Positions 46,197 through 55,140 of a stretch of 64,000 nucleotides of DNA are shown here, one piece after another. Each line of letters starts with the position of its first letter. The stretch's first letter is position 1. Made by a program: the position numbers and the translations under genes. This DNA comes from CBFHND01 sp965657085 (GTDB lineage Bacteria > Pseudomonadota > Alphaproteobacteria > Rhodobacterales > Rhodobacteraceae): contig CBFHND010000011.1 of NCBI GenBank assembly GCA_965657085.1, forward strand, positions 38,885-102,884, read 5' to 3'. Under the pieces are notes generated by a model. It was not told the DNA's origin. It ran no database searches and saw nothing but the letters and a program-made list of their open reading frames with translations.

Positions 46197-46304
46197 ATGA
46201 CCGAAGAACCTAGCCGCATATCCGCACTTGCCTCACGCCACACCGCAATTGGATCGGGGCTGGAAGATTGGAATGGTATGGGCACCGCCGTCCTAAACCG
46301 CTGA
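46197..46304 (+). pseudogene. GcvT-like gene cut after about 30 codons
   Basis: ATG at 46197, with AAGGA upstream, starts a sequence (SALASRHTAIGSGLEDWNGMGTA) that looks like the N-terminus of a folate-binding aminomethyltransferase (GcvT) family protein. After GMGTA the frame runs into IS481-like sequence and stops at 46304. The remainder of the gene is not found in the window. Folate-dependent demethylases of this family commonly lie next to MttB-type genes. Confidence 0.55.
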
Positions 46305-46500
46305 CTTGTAACGGTAGAACGTGTCGCGCGATATGCCCGTCACTTGGCAGGCCTTCGAGACATTGCCCAACTCCTCAGCCAGATTGAGCAAGCCGGTTTT
46401 GTGTTTGATGATGTTGTCAGTAATATTCAACATTGTGGTTTCCTTTTGATGGTTCGGCTTCCACCACCATCAAAACGGACAACCATCATCTCCTTCAAGA
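46285..46500 (-). mobile_element. IS481-type transposase remnant
   Basis: On the minus strand an ATG at 46433 (AAGGA upstream) begins the helix-turn-helix start of an IS481-family transposase: NIIKHKTGLLNLAEELGN and SKACQVTGISRDTFYRYKSAV. A TAG at 46293-46295 replaces the next codon. The remaining transposase, including the DDE domain, is absent where the sequence joins the GcvT stump. The outer left end near 46500 is only approximate. Confidence 0.7.
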
Positions 46501-46559
46501 GATGTGCCGGCCCCATTCCAGCTTGCCGGGAAGGCGGCGGTGTCAGATCACATCAAGAC

Positions 46560-47278
46560 CAATTCAGATTAGCAGTTCCTGGAAACGCCGTTCTTGGGTG
46601 TCCGTCAGATGACCAGGCATCTGCGCAACAAAGGCCATCTGGTGACCGATAAGCGGATCAGAAGATTGATGCGCCTCACGGGCCTCATGCCGATCTACCA
46701 GAAGCCCAACACCCATCGCCCGGCAACACATGCTTGCATGTATGAGAGAGGGCAAAGCGGCGAAGGTGCACAAGACCTATCCCTATCTGTTGCCCGGCCT
46801 TCGCGTGGATCGGCCCACCCAGGTCTGGTGCGCTGACATCACCTGACTGCCGATGCGGCGCGGGTTCCTGTAGCTGGTCGCGATCATGAACACCGATCAG
46901 GGCAGCCAGTTCACGTCGTTTGCCTGGACGGAGCGGCTGCGCCGATCCGGTGTGCGCATCTCGATGGATGGCAAGGGCCGGTTCCTCGACAACATCTTCA
47001 TGGAACGGTTGTGGCGGTCTCTGAAATACGAATGTGTCTACATGCATGCCTGAGAAACCGGATCACAGGCGTGGGCCGGTGTCAGCAAGTGGATCGCGTC
47101 TACAACCGCAAACGCCCTCACTCCGCCCTTGGCGGCAAACACGGGCTGTGATCTGTTGGCTGAGAAAAGATGAAATCACCCCCCTAACGGTAATGCAAAC
47201 ACCACCTGCCGGGCAACGAATCAGCAGGTGCAAAGAGTAGCTTAATGTCCGCCAAAACCTGTCCAATGATTGGGGGAT
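46560..47278 (+). mobile_element. Degenerate IS3-family element, orfB
   Basis: Segments of an IS3-type orfB transposase appear in order: FLGVRQMTRHLRNKGHLVTD, RRLMRLTGLMPIYQKPNT, TYPYLLPGLRVDRPTQVWCADIT, MNTDQGSQFTS, and DGKGRFLDNIFMERLWRSLKYE. They are interrupted by stop codons (in the positions after ADIT and RGFL and near 47053) and a frameshift near 46745. An internal deletion at a repeated isoleucine-methionine joins VAIM to NTDQGSQ. The element is dead. The right end near 47250-47278 (CCAAAACCTGTCCAATGATT) may be its terminal repeat. Confidence 0.75.
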
Positions 47279-47285
47279 GGGTAGC

Positions 47286-47587
47286 TCAGTCATAGAAGGT
47301 GACCCGGTCATCGAGAGCGTCTGCCTTTCCGCGCTCCACGTACGGCTTGACTTAGGCGGCTGGCATCAGCCGTACATCATGACCAATCGAGGTCAGATCA
47401 CGCGCCCAGGAATGAGTTGACCCGCAGGCTTCTCTCCCGACAAGACAATGCGGCAGCTGCTCGAAAAACCTGCGCATTTGTCCGCGCCGAATTGTTCGAT
47501 TGAAGACGACCGTACCGTCCGAGGTAATACCGTGCGCCTGGAAAACGTCCTTACCAGGATATCCAGTCCCACTGTTGTAACTTCCAT
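47286..47587 (-). mobile_element. IS110-family transposase fragment
   Basis: An ATG at 47587 with AGGAA in front starts MEVTTVGLDI, the beginning of an IS110-family transposase. A frameshift follows directly, after which the family sequence resumes (FQAHGITSDGTVVFNRTIRR, QLPHCLVGREACGSTHSWARDL, GHDVRLMPAA). A TAA interrupts before VKPYVERGKADALDDR, and the fragment ends next to the IS3 remnant. Only the N-terminal third remains. Confidence 0.75.
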
Positions 47588-47894
47588 GGTGGGGTTCCTT
47601 TCCTGACAGAAGATGACTTTCACAGCCGGCTCCAACCATTTCACAGCCGTTAACGCGAAGGTCCGCAATCGCCGCGCAGGCACTTCTCTTTTCGCCGGCT
47701 CGCCCATGTTCAGCTCGGCGGTCACGCAGCAATCGCGCGCAGGACAGCATCACCGGGCCGCGTTGCCTGGTCCAAAGAGCCGCCATGTAAGGGCGCCATC
47801 TGACAGCACCAATTTTGGCCAGCAATTCCCAGGTGTGGTTCTCAGCACCTTTCAGATGCTTGCCTCCCCTGCCAACGCGGCCTATTGGTCGGCC
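47588..47894. other. Non-coding stretch between IS110 remnant and guaA
   Basis: About 300 bases without a believable gene. The guaA frame is open backwards to 47613, but the added residues match nothing and overlap the IS110 flank. The stretch probably contains the outer end of the IS110 copy and the guaA promoter. Confidence 0.5.
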
Positions 47895-49469
47895 ATGACA
47901 CAGATCCACGACCGCCTTCTCATCATCGACTTCGGCAGCCAGGTGACGCAGCTTATCGCCCGCCGCCTGCGCGAGTTGAACGTTTACTGCGAAATCCACC
48001 CCTATCAGAATGTCACCGACGCTTTTCTGACCGACATGGCGCCGCGCGCGGTGATTCTGTCAGGTGGCCCCGACAGCGTCACCCGCGACGGCAGCCCCCG
48101 CGCGCCCGAAGCTCTCTGGAAGCTGGGTGTGCCGGTGCTGGGCATCTGCTATGGTCAGCAAACCATGATGACCCAACTGGGCGGCCGGGTTGAAGGCGGC
48201 AAGATCTCGGGCGGCGGCGGCACGGCGGAATTCGGACGCGCCTATGTCACGCCCACGGAGGATCGCATCGACCTGCTGGCAGGGTGGTTTACGGAAGACC
48301 GCGAACAGGTCTGGATGAGCCATGGCGACCACGTGGCCGAACTGGCCCCCGGCTTTGCGGTCTACGGCACCTCGCCCAATGCGCCCTACGCCATCACTGC
48401 GGACCTTGCGCGCAACTTCTATGCCGTGCAGTTTCATCCAGAGGTCCACCACACCCCCAACGGTGCCACGCTTTATGAGAACTTCGTGCGCCTTGCGGGT
48501 TTCACCGGCGACTGGACCATGGGCGCCTACCGCGAACAGGCCATCGACGCGATCCGCGAGCAGGTGGGCGACAAACAGGTGATCTGCGCGCTCTCGGGCG
48601 GTGTCGACAGCTCGGTCGCCGCCGCCTTGCTGCACGAGGCCATCGGCGATCAGCTGACCTGCGTTTTTGTCGATCACGGGTTGCTGCGCCTCAACGAGGC
48701 CGAAGAGGTCGTGGGCATGTTCCGCGATCACATGAACCTCAAGGTGATCCACGCCAATGAATCCGATCTGTTCCTTGGCCAGCTTGAAGGCGTGTCCGAC
48801 CCCGAAACCAAGCGCAAGATCATTGGCGGGCTCTTCATCGACGTCTTCCAGAAATACGCCAATGACATCGACGGCGCGGAGTTCCTTGCCCAAGGCACGC
48901 TCTACCCGGACGTGATCGAAAGCGTGAGCTTCTCGGGCGGGCCATCGGTCACCATCAAATCGCACCACAACGAGGGCGGGCTGCCCGAGAAGATGGGGCT
49001 GAAACTGGTTGAACCGCTGCGCGAGCTTTTCAAGGACGAGGTGCGCGCGCTGGGGCGTGAGCTGGGCCTGCCCGACAGCTTCATTGGCCGCCATCCCTTC
49101 CCCGGGCCGGGTCTTGCCATCCGCTGCCCCGGCGAGATCACCCGCGCCAAGCTCGACATCCTGCGCCAGGCCGATGCCGTGTATATCGACCAGATCCGCA
49201 AACACGATCTTTATGATGATATCTGGCAGGCCTTCGTGGCCATCCTGCCGGTGAAAACCGTGGGCGTGATGGGCGACGGGCGCACCTATGATTACGCCTG
49301 TGCGCTGCGCGCGGTGACCTCGGTCGATGGGATGACCGCGGATTATTACCCGTTCAGCCACGAGTTTCTTGGCGAAACCGCCACCCGCATCATCAACGAG
49401 GTGGCAGGCATCAACCGCGTGACCTACGACATCACCTCGAAACCCCCCGGTACCATCGAGTGGGAGTGA
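47895..49469 (+). CDS. guaA: GMP synthase (glutamine-hydrolysing)
   Basis: A 524-residue enzyme converting XMP to GMP with ATP and glutamine. The glutamine amidotransferase domain has the catalytic cysteine C85 in LGICYGQQ and the histidine/glutamate in VQFHPEVHH. The ATP pyrophosphatase domain has the P-loop ALSGGVDSSVAA, and the dimerisation domain ends in PPGTIEWE, the usual C-terminus. ATG at 47895 is at the family's normal start. The IS graveyard lies immediately upstream. Confidence 0.98.
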   Translation: MTQIHDRLLIIDFGSQVTQLIARRLRELNVYCEIHPYQNVTDAFLTDMAPRAVILSGGPDSVTRDGSPRAPEALWKLGVPVLGICYGQQTMMTQLGGRVEGGKISGGGGTAEFGRAYVTPTEDRIDLLAGWFTEDREQVWMSHGDHVAELAPGFAVYGTSPNAPYAITADLARNFYAVQFHPEVHHTPNGATLYENFVRLAGFTGDWTMGAYREQAIDAIREQVGDKQVICALSGGVDSSVAAALLHEAIGDQLTCVFVDHGLLRLNEAEEVVGMFRDHMNLKVIHANESDLFLGQLEGVSDPETKRKIIGGLFIDVFQKYANDIDGAEFLAQGTLYPDVIESVSFSGGPSVTIKSHHNEGGLPEKMGLKLVEPLRELFKDEVRALGRELGLPDSFIGRHPFPGPGLAIRCPGEITRAKLDILRQADAVYIDQIRKHDLYDDIWQAFVAILPVKTVGVMGDGRTYDYACALRAVTSVDGMTADYYPFSHEFLGETATRIINEVAGINRVTYDITSKPPGTIEWE

Positions 49470-49487
49470 TCCGCGCCGCCACGGACC

Positions 49488-49532
49488 CATTTTCTTATCA
49501 AGAAAATGAACCGGAATTTTCCAAAAATTCCG
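49488..49532. terminator. Twin AT-type hairpins after guaA
   Basis: Two back-to-back perfect hairpins: CATTTTCTT-ATC-AAGAAAATG (49488-49508) and CGGAATTTT-CCA-AAAATTCCG (49512-49532), both with nine paired bases and three-base loops. They lie 18 bases past the guaA stop. They may end the guaA transcript, or be part of the leader of the permease gene that follows. Confidence 0.55.
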
Positions 49533-49539
49533 CGCCCCG

Positions 49540-50409
49540 GTGCCTTGCGTGACACCGGTACTCAAAGCCGCCCTGTGGATGACAGGCTCCATCGCGTCCT
49601 TCTCGGCCATGGCCGTGGCGGGGCGCGAGGTCAGTCCCGCGCTCGACACGTTCGAGATCATGATGTTCCGCTCTGCCGTGGGCGTTCTCATCGTTTGCGC
49701 GCTGGCCGCGCTGACCGGGGCATGGCGGCAGGTCAACACGCAACAGTTGGGCACACACCTTGTGCGCAACGTGGCGCATTTCACCGGGCAAAACCTGTGG
49801 TTCTACGCGGTTACGGTCATCCCGCTGGCCCAGGTCTTTGCGTTGGAGTTCACCTCACCCATATGGGTCATCGTCCTCAGCCCCCTGATCCTGGGCGAAC
49901 GTCTGACACTCGTACGGGGACTGGCAGCCCTCATGGGGTTCGCGGGCATCCTGATCGTCGCACGCCCGGACATGGCGGGCCTCAACGCAGGCGTGATCAC
50001 GGCGGCCAGTTCCGCGATCTTCTTTGCCCTGACCATCATGTTCACCAAACGTCTGACCCGCACTCAGACCATCACCTGCATCCTGTTCTGGCTGACCGCC
50101 ATGCAACTGGTCATGGGTCTGGTCATGGCCGGATACGACGGCGATATCGCCCTGCCCGATGCCGCAACCGCCCCTTGGGTGGTTCTGATCGGGTTGGCGG
50201 GGCTGCTTGCACACTATTGCCTGACCAATGCACTGTCTCTGGCCCCTGCCACGGTGGTGGTGCCCATCGATTTCATCCGCCTGCCCACCATCGCGGTGAT
50301 CGGCATGTTGGCCTATGGCGAGGCGATCGATGTCTGGGTCTTTGTCGGCGCGCTGGTGATCTTTGCGGGCAACTACCTCAACATCTGGGTCGAAACCCGC
50401 CGCACGTGA
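49540..50409 (+). CDS. EamA/DMT-family permease
   Basis: A protein of up to 289 residues with about ten hydrophobic helices in two EamA repeats (PLILGERLTLVRGLAALMGFAGI in the first, LAYGEAIDVWVFVGALVIFAGNYL in the second). The start is unsure: GTG at 49540 or 49549; neither has a good ribosome site. Substrate unknown. It is followed 51 bases later by a second permease of the same superfamily. Confidence 0.8.
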   Translation: MPCVTPVLKAALWMTGSIASFSAMAVAGREVSPALDTFEIMMFRSAVGVLIVCALAALTGAWRQVNTQQLGTHLVRNVAHFTGQNLWFYAVTVIPLAQVFALEFTSPIWVIVLSPLILGERLTLVRGLAALMGFAGILIVARPDMAGLNAGVITAASSAIFFALTIMFTKRLTRTQTITCILFWLTAMQLVMGLVMAGYDGDIALPDAATAPWVVLIGLAGLLAHYCLTNALSLAPATVVVPIDFIRLPTIAVIGMLAYGEAIDVWVFVGALVIFAGNYLNIWVETRRT

Positions 50410-50460
50410 TGCGCAGGTTTCGGGTCGCCCGCACAGGCTCCGGCCCCTAAGGTCCCCCCC

Positions 50461-51387
50461 ATGGCACTTGCACAAAAAGACATATCGGGGCGCGCATGGG
50501 GCGAATTGCTGCTGCTCGGTGCGATCTGGGGCGGGTCGTTCCTGTCGATCCGCGTCGCGCTGGACGAGGTGGGGCCGCTGACCTCGGTGGCGCACCGAAC
50601 ATTCTGGGCGATGCTGGTCCTGTGGGGCGTGGTGTGGATCATGCGCCTGCCCCTGCCCCGCGATCTGCGCATCTGGGGCGCCTTCCTGGTGATGGGAGTG
50701 CTGAACAACCTTATCCCCTTCGGCCTGATGGCCTGGGGCCAATTGCACGTGGAAACCGGCCTCACCTCCATCCTCAACGCGGCCACCGCCATCTTTGGTG
50801 TGCTGGTGGCTGCCCTCTTCTTTGCCGACGAACGCATCACCTTGCGCAAGGGCGTGGGCGTGGCCCTCGGCTTTGTCGGGGTGGCCACCGCCATCGGCCT
50901 CGACAACTTCCGCAGCTTCGATCTGCGCAGCCTTGCGCAACTGGCGATCCTTGGCGGCACCATCAGCTATGCGCTGGCCGGGGTCTGGGCGCGCACATGG
51001 TTAAGCGGGTTGCCCGCACAGGTGGCAGCAGCCGGGATGCTGACCGGCTCCACCCTGATCACCGTGCCGCTGGCGTGGATGATCGAGGGGCCGATCACCC
51101 TCGATCTGGAACCGCGCACCCTGACGGCCATTGCCTACTACGCAGTGATCGCCACCGCCGGCGCCTACCTGCTTTATTACCGGGTGCTGGCCATGGCGGG
51201 CAGCGGCAACCTGATGCTGGTCACGCTGCTGATCCCGCCTGTGGCCATTGTGCTGGGCGCGCTGGTGCTGGGGGAACGGTTGTTGCCGCAGGCCTACGCG
51301 GGTTTTGCGCTGCTGGCGCTGGGGCTGATGGTGCTGGATGGCCGCGCCCTGCGCTGGCTGCGCCGCAGGGCGATTGACCGGGCCTGA
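50461..51387 (+). CDS. EamA/DMT-family permease
   Basis: A 308-residue inner-membrane transporter of the drug/metabolite superfamily, about ten helices. It starts with LLLGAIWGGSFLSIRVAL, which is typical of EamA-repeat exporters, and has LGERLLPQAYAGFALLALGLMVLDGR near the end. It is not closely similar to the permease before it, so a simple tandem duplication is not obvious. Substrate unknown. Confidence 0.85.
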   Translation: MALAQKDISGRAWGELLLLGAIWGGSFLSIRVALDEVGPLTSVAHRTFWAMLVLWGVVWIMRLPLPRDLRIWGAFLVMGVLNNLIPFGLMAWGQLHVETGLTSILNAATAIFGVLVAALFFADERITLRKGVGVALGFVGVATAIGLDNFRSFDLRSLAQLAILGGTISYALAGVWARTWLSGLPAQVAAAGMLTGSTLITVPLAWMIEGPITLDLEPRTLTAIAYYAVIATAGAYLLYYRVLAMAGSGNLMLVTLLIPPVAIVLGALVLGERLLPQAYAGFALLALGLMVLDGRALRWLRRRAIDRA

Positions 51388-51433
51388 CTGCACCGCTAGG
51401 ACAAGGCGCAGGACAGCCGCAGGACAGACCCAC

Positions 51434-52288
51434 ATGCTTTATTCCTCCGCCGCCGACTGGCGCGCCGCCGACCGCAAACGGGTGATGGTTTTCGGCATGT
51501 CGGGCCTTGGCAAGACGCATATGAGCAACCTCCTGCGGGCCTCGGGCGACTGGTTCCACTATTCCATCGATTACCGCATCGGCACCCGCTACATGGGCGA
51601 ATTCATCGCCGACAACGCCAAGGCCGAGGCGATGAAGGTGCCTTTTCTGCGCGACCTTCTGATGTCTGACAGCATCTACATCGGATCGAACATCACGTTC
51701 GACAACCTGACACCCGTGGCCACATACCTTGGCAAGCCGGGCGATCCCGCGCGCGGCGGCCTGGCCATGGCCGAATACGCGCGCCGGCAGGATCAGTTCC
51801 GCACCGCCGAGATCGCGGCCCTGCGCGACACCGCTCATTTCGCAGCGCGTTCGCAGGCGCTTTATGGCTATCCGCACTTCATCTGCGACACCGGCGGGTC
51901 GATCTGTGAATGGGTGGACCCCGAGGATGACGCCGACCCCCTGATGACCGAACTGTCGCAAACAGCCCTTCCGGTGTGGATCAAGGGCGACGACGCGCAC
52001 ACCGCCGAACTGATCCGCCGCTTTGACAAGGCGCCGAAACCCATGGCCTATCAACCGGCTTTCCTGGCCCAATGCTGGGCGGAATACCTGAGTGAAAACA
52101 ACGTAGAGGAAGGTGATTTTGATCCCGACAGCTTCATTCGCTGGACCTATGGACGCGCGCTGGCCCACCGCCAACCCCGCTATGCGGCGATGGCTCGCTG
52201 GGGTGTGACCGTGACCGCCGACGAGGTCGCCGCCCTGCGCACCGAAGCCGATTTCAACGACCTGATCGCCACAGCCCTCGACCGCTGA
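51434..52288 (+). CDS. P-loop ATPase-like protein, unknown
   Basis: A 284-residue soluble protein with a Walker A loop GMSGLGKTH near residues 22-30, preceded by a hydrophobic strand (RVMVFG). It contains SIDYRIGTRYMGEF, a central region with AEYARRQDQFRTAEIAALRDTA and an FICDTGGSICEWVDP segment that could carry the acidic Walker B residue. It looks like an adenylate-kinase-type or AAA-like P-loop protein. I do not know its role. It is monocistronic, just ahead of metA. Confidence 0.7.
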   Translation: MLYSSAADWRAADRKRVMVFGMSGLGKTHMSNLLRASGDWFHYSIDYRIGTRYMGEFIADNAKAEAMKVPFLRDLLMSDSIYIGSNITFDNLTPVATYLGKPGDPARGGLAMAEYARRQDQFRTAEIAALRDTAHFAARSQALYGYPHFICDTGGSICEWVDPEDDADPLMTELSQTALPVWIKGDDAHTAELIRRFDKAPKPMAYQPAFLAQCWAEYLSENNVEEGDFDPDSFIRWTYGRALAHRQPRYAAMARWGVTVTADEVAALRTEADFNDLIATALDR

Positions 52289-52352
52289 TCAAGACTGGTC
52301 CCCGAGGGCAACCGGCCCTATCTCTGTCGGACCAAACCAGAAAGAGCCCCCA

Positions 52353-53270
52353 ATGCCTATCAAGATCCCTGCCGACCTGCCTGCCTACGATGTTCTGACA
52401 TCCGAAGGCGTCATGGTCATGGACGAGGATCAGGCCGCCCGTCAGGACATCCGCCCCCTGCGCATCGGATTGCTCAACCTGATGCCCAAGAAGATCCAGA
52501 CCGAGAACCAGTTTGCGCGCCTGATCGGTGCCACCCCCTTGCAGATTGAACTGTCGCTGATCCGGATGACGGACCACGAGACCCGCAACACCGCCGCCGA
52601 CCACATGGAAAGCTTTTATCGCCCGTTCACCGACGTGGTGGACGAGAAATTCGACGGGCTGATCATCACCGGTGCGCCCATCGAACATCTGGCCTTCGAC
52701 AAGGTCAGCTATTGGGACGAATTGCGCCGGGTCATGGACTGGACCCAGACCAACGTGCACTCGACCTTTGGCGTGTGCTGGGGCGGCATGGCGATGATCA
52801 ACCATTTTCACGGCGTCCGGAAACACATGCTGGACGCCAAGGCCTTCGGCTGTTTCCGCCATCAGAACCTTGCCCCCGCATCGCCCTATCTGCGCGGGTT
52901 TTCCGACGATTGCGTGGTGCCTGTCAGCCGCTGGACCGAAATCCGCCAGTCCGAGATCGACGCGACGCCCGGCCTGACAACCCTTTTGGGCAGCGATGAG
53001 GTCGGCCCCTGCCTTGTCGAGGATGCGGGCCACCGCGCGCTCTATATCTTCAACCACTTTGAATACGACAGCGACACGCTGAAACAGGAATATGACCGCG
53101 ATGTGGAGGCAGGCACCGCGATCAACGTGCCGGTCAACTACTACCCCGATGACGACCCGGCCCAGCCGCCGCAGAACCGTTGGCGCAGTCACGCACATCT
53201 GCTTTATGGCAACTGGATCAACCAGATATACCAGACCACCCATTTCGACATGGAGAAGATCGGTGCTTAA
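52353..53270 (+). CDS. metA: Homoserine O-acyltransferase MetA (predicted acetyl-CoA type)
   Basis: A 305-residue enzyme activating homoserine in methionine synthesis. The catalytic residues are in their family positions: Cys142 in FGVCWGGMAMI, His235 and Glu237 in FNHFEYD. Residue 111 is glutamate (GAPIEHLAF). In this family Glu111 goes with acetyl-CoA use and Gly111 with succinyl-CoA use, so O-acetylhomoserine is the predicted product, although such genes are often annotated as succinyltransferase. Its end overlaps the start of the hydrolase gene. Confidence 0.95.
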   Translation: MPIKIPADLPAYDVLTSEGVMVMDEDQAARQDIRPLRIGLLNLMPKKIQTENQFARLIGATPLQIELSLIRMTDHETRNTAADHMESFYRPFTDVVDEKFDGLIITGAPIEHLAFDKVSYWDELRRVMDWTQTNVHSTFGVCWGGMAMINHFHGVRKHMLDAKAFGCFRHQNLAPASPYLRGFSDDCVVPVSRWTEIRQSEIDATPGLTTLLGSDEVGPCLVEDAGHRALYIFNHFEYDSDTLKQEYDRDVEAGTAINVPVNYYPDDDPAQPPQNRWRSHAHLLYGNWINQIYQTTHFDMEKIGA

Positions 53271-54216
53271 AATCCTTGGTTGGAGCCTCTTGGTGGTGGT
53301 CGTGGCGCTGGTTGCCGCAACGCTGTGGCGGGTGCAGCAGCGCCATGCCGAAGCCGCGCGCGACTATCCCCCCAACGGCCGCTTTGTCGAAGTGGACGGC
53401 CACCCGGTGCACTATGTCGAGATGGGCGCGGGCCCCGATCTGGTGCTGTTGCATGGCGCGGGCGGCAACACCCGCGATTTCACCTTTTCGCTGGCCGAGG
53501 ACCTGGCCGAACACTACCGGGTGCTGATCTTTGACCGTCCGGGGCTGGGGCACACCCCACCGCTTGCTTCCAGCGGCGTCACCGTGCGCGATCAGGTCGG
53601 TTTGCTGACCAAGGCCGCGCGCAGCCTCGGGGCCAATCGACCCGTGGTTGTCGGACACAGCTTTGGCGGTGCACTGACCATGGCATGGGCCGTCCATCAC
53701 GGCGATCAGATCGCGGCCGCCGTGTCCATTGCCGGGGCCACCTATCCGTGGGAAGGGCCGCTCAACACGCTCTACTCTTCCCTGTCGCACCCGGTGTTCG
53801 GCCCTGTACTGGCACGCCTGATTTCGGCTTGGGCCAACGAGGACTACATCGAAGCGCGTGTCGAAAGCGTCTTTGAGCCTCAAAGCGCGCCCAGCGGCTA
53901 TGGCGATCACATCGGGGTTCCACTGATCCTGCGGCCCGCGTCGCTGATTGCCAACGCACAGCAGCGCACGGATCTGCGGCCAGAGCTGGAAGACCTGCAC
54001 GCGTTCTACGGCACGCTGGACATTCCGGTTGAGGTCGTACACGGCGATGCGGACACGACAGTGGGTGTGCACGTCCACTCCACACGTATGGTCGAAGACA
54101 TCGCAGGCACCAACCTGACGGTTTTGCCCGGCATCGGACACATGCCACAACACACCAATGCTGCGGATGTGATTGCCGCGATCCACCGTGCTGCGGAACG
54201 TGCGGGTTTGCGTTAA
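53263..54216 (+). CDS. Membrane-anchored alpha/beta hydrolase
   Basis: A 317-residue alpha/beta-hydrolase-fold protein. It starts with GTG at 53263 (GGAG seven bases before), eight bases inside the metA end. An N-terminal hydrophobic helix (residues 5-20) would anchor it. The catalytic triad is visible: nucleophile serine in VVGHSFGG near residue 130, aspartate in HGDADTTVG and histidine in GIGHMPQH. The oxyanion motif is LLHGAGGN. The substrate is unknown. The overlap with metA suggests cotranscription but not necessarily a role in methionine synthesis. Confidence 0.88.
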   Translation: MLKILGWSLLVVVVALVAATLWRVQQRHAEAARDYPPNGRFVEVDGHPVHYVEMGAGPDLVLLHGAGGNTRDFTFSLAEDLAEHYRVLIFDRPGLGHTPPLASSGVTVRDQVGLLTKAARSLGANRPVVVGHSFGGALTMAWAVHHGDQIAAAVSIAGATYPWEGPLNTLYSSLSHPVFGPVLARLISAWANEDYIEARVESVFEPQSAPSGYGDHIGVPLILRPASLIANAQQRTDLRPELEDLHAFYGTLDIPVEVVHGDADTTVGVHVHSTRMVEDIAGTNLTVLPGIGHMPQHTNAADVIAAIHRAAERAGLR

Positions 54217-54270
54217 TCCACCATTCCCCCCATATAGATGTTAAGAGCAGTCACATAAAGGAGCCGCCGC

Positions 54271-55140
54271 ATGTCTCTCCCCTTTGACGGAGCCATCAGC
54301 AGCTATGCCACCAAGGGCGCGCCCAAGGACATCCGCGACGCGATCAAACGCGCCGACAAGAGCGATATCCTGACCCCCACCTACCCGCACCCTGAACGTC
54401 TGGCCCGCAAGGTCTACGAGGCGCAAATGGAGACGTTGCAGATTGAACTGGTCAAGATGCAGGCGTGGGCCTCCGAGACCGGTGCGCGCATCGTGTGTGT
54501 CTTCGAAGGGCGCGATGCCGCCGGCAAGGGTGGCACCATCAAGCGGTTCCGCGAACACCTGAACCCGCGCGGGGCGCGTGTGGTGGCCCTGTCCAAACCC
54601 ACCGAAACCGAACAGACCGAATGGTATTTCCAGCGCTACGTGCGCCAACTGCCCGCGGGTGGCGAGATCGCGTTCTTTGACCGCAGCTGGTACAACCGCG
54701 GCGTGGTTGAAAAGGTGTTCGGCTTTTGCACCGATGATCAGCGTGCGCATTTCTTCACGCAGGTAAATCCCTTTGAAAACATGATGGTGGACGACGGTAT
54801 TCACGTGTTCAAGTTCTGGCTGAATGTTTGCCGTGCTGAACAGTTGCGCCGCATGTTGTCGCGCGAACAGGATCCGTTGAAACAATGGAAACTCAGCTGG
54901 ATCGACGTCGAGGGCCTGAAGAAGTGGGACGACTACACCGCTGCCATCCGCGAAACGCTGGAGCGCACCCATACCAAACACGCGCCTTGGTCCATCGTGC
55001 GCGCAGACGATAAACGGCGTGCGCGGCTCAATGCGATCCGCACGGTTCTGCACGGGCTGGATTACACGAACAAAGACGCGCAAGCCATTGGCAAGATTGA
55101 CAAAGGCATCTGCGGCGGACCGGATATCTGGGATGCCTAA
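54271..55140 (+). CDS. ppk2: Polyphosphate kinase 2
   Basis: A 289-residue one-domain PPK2 enzyme that transfers phosphate between polyphosphate and nucleoside di- or triphosphates. The Walker A loop is GRDAAGKGGTIKR near residues 80-92, and the lid module DRSWYNRGVVE is near 140. One domain and this length match the class that phosphorylates NDPs using polyphosphate. Its stop overlaps the tetR start, linking enzyme and regulator. Confidence 0.95.
   Translation: MSLPFDGAISSYATKGAPKDIRDAIKRADKSDILTPTYPHPERLARKVYEAQMETLQIELVKMQAWASETGARIVCVFEGRDAAGKGGTIKRFREHLNPRGARVVALSKPTETEQTEWYFQRYVRQLPAGGEIAFFDRSWYNRGVVEKVFGFCTDDQRAHFFTQVNPFENMMVDDGIHVFKFWLNVCRAEQLRRMLSREQDPLKQWKLSWIDVEGLKKWDDYTAAIRETLERTHTKHAPWSIVRADDKRRARLNAIRTVLHGLDYTNKDAQAIGKIDKGICGGPDIWDA

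Noticed and set aside
47279..47300. tRNA-like start (GGGTAGCTCAG)
   Set aside because: Only the D-arm-like part is present. No acceptor stem, anticodon or T-arm can be folded, and it lies in IS110 coding remnant.
47613..47894. N-terminal extension of guaA
   Set aside because: The frame is open, but the 94 extra residues match nothing. ATG 47895 gives the normal GMP synthase N-terminus and the extension runs into an IS fragment flank.
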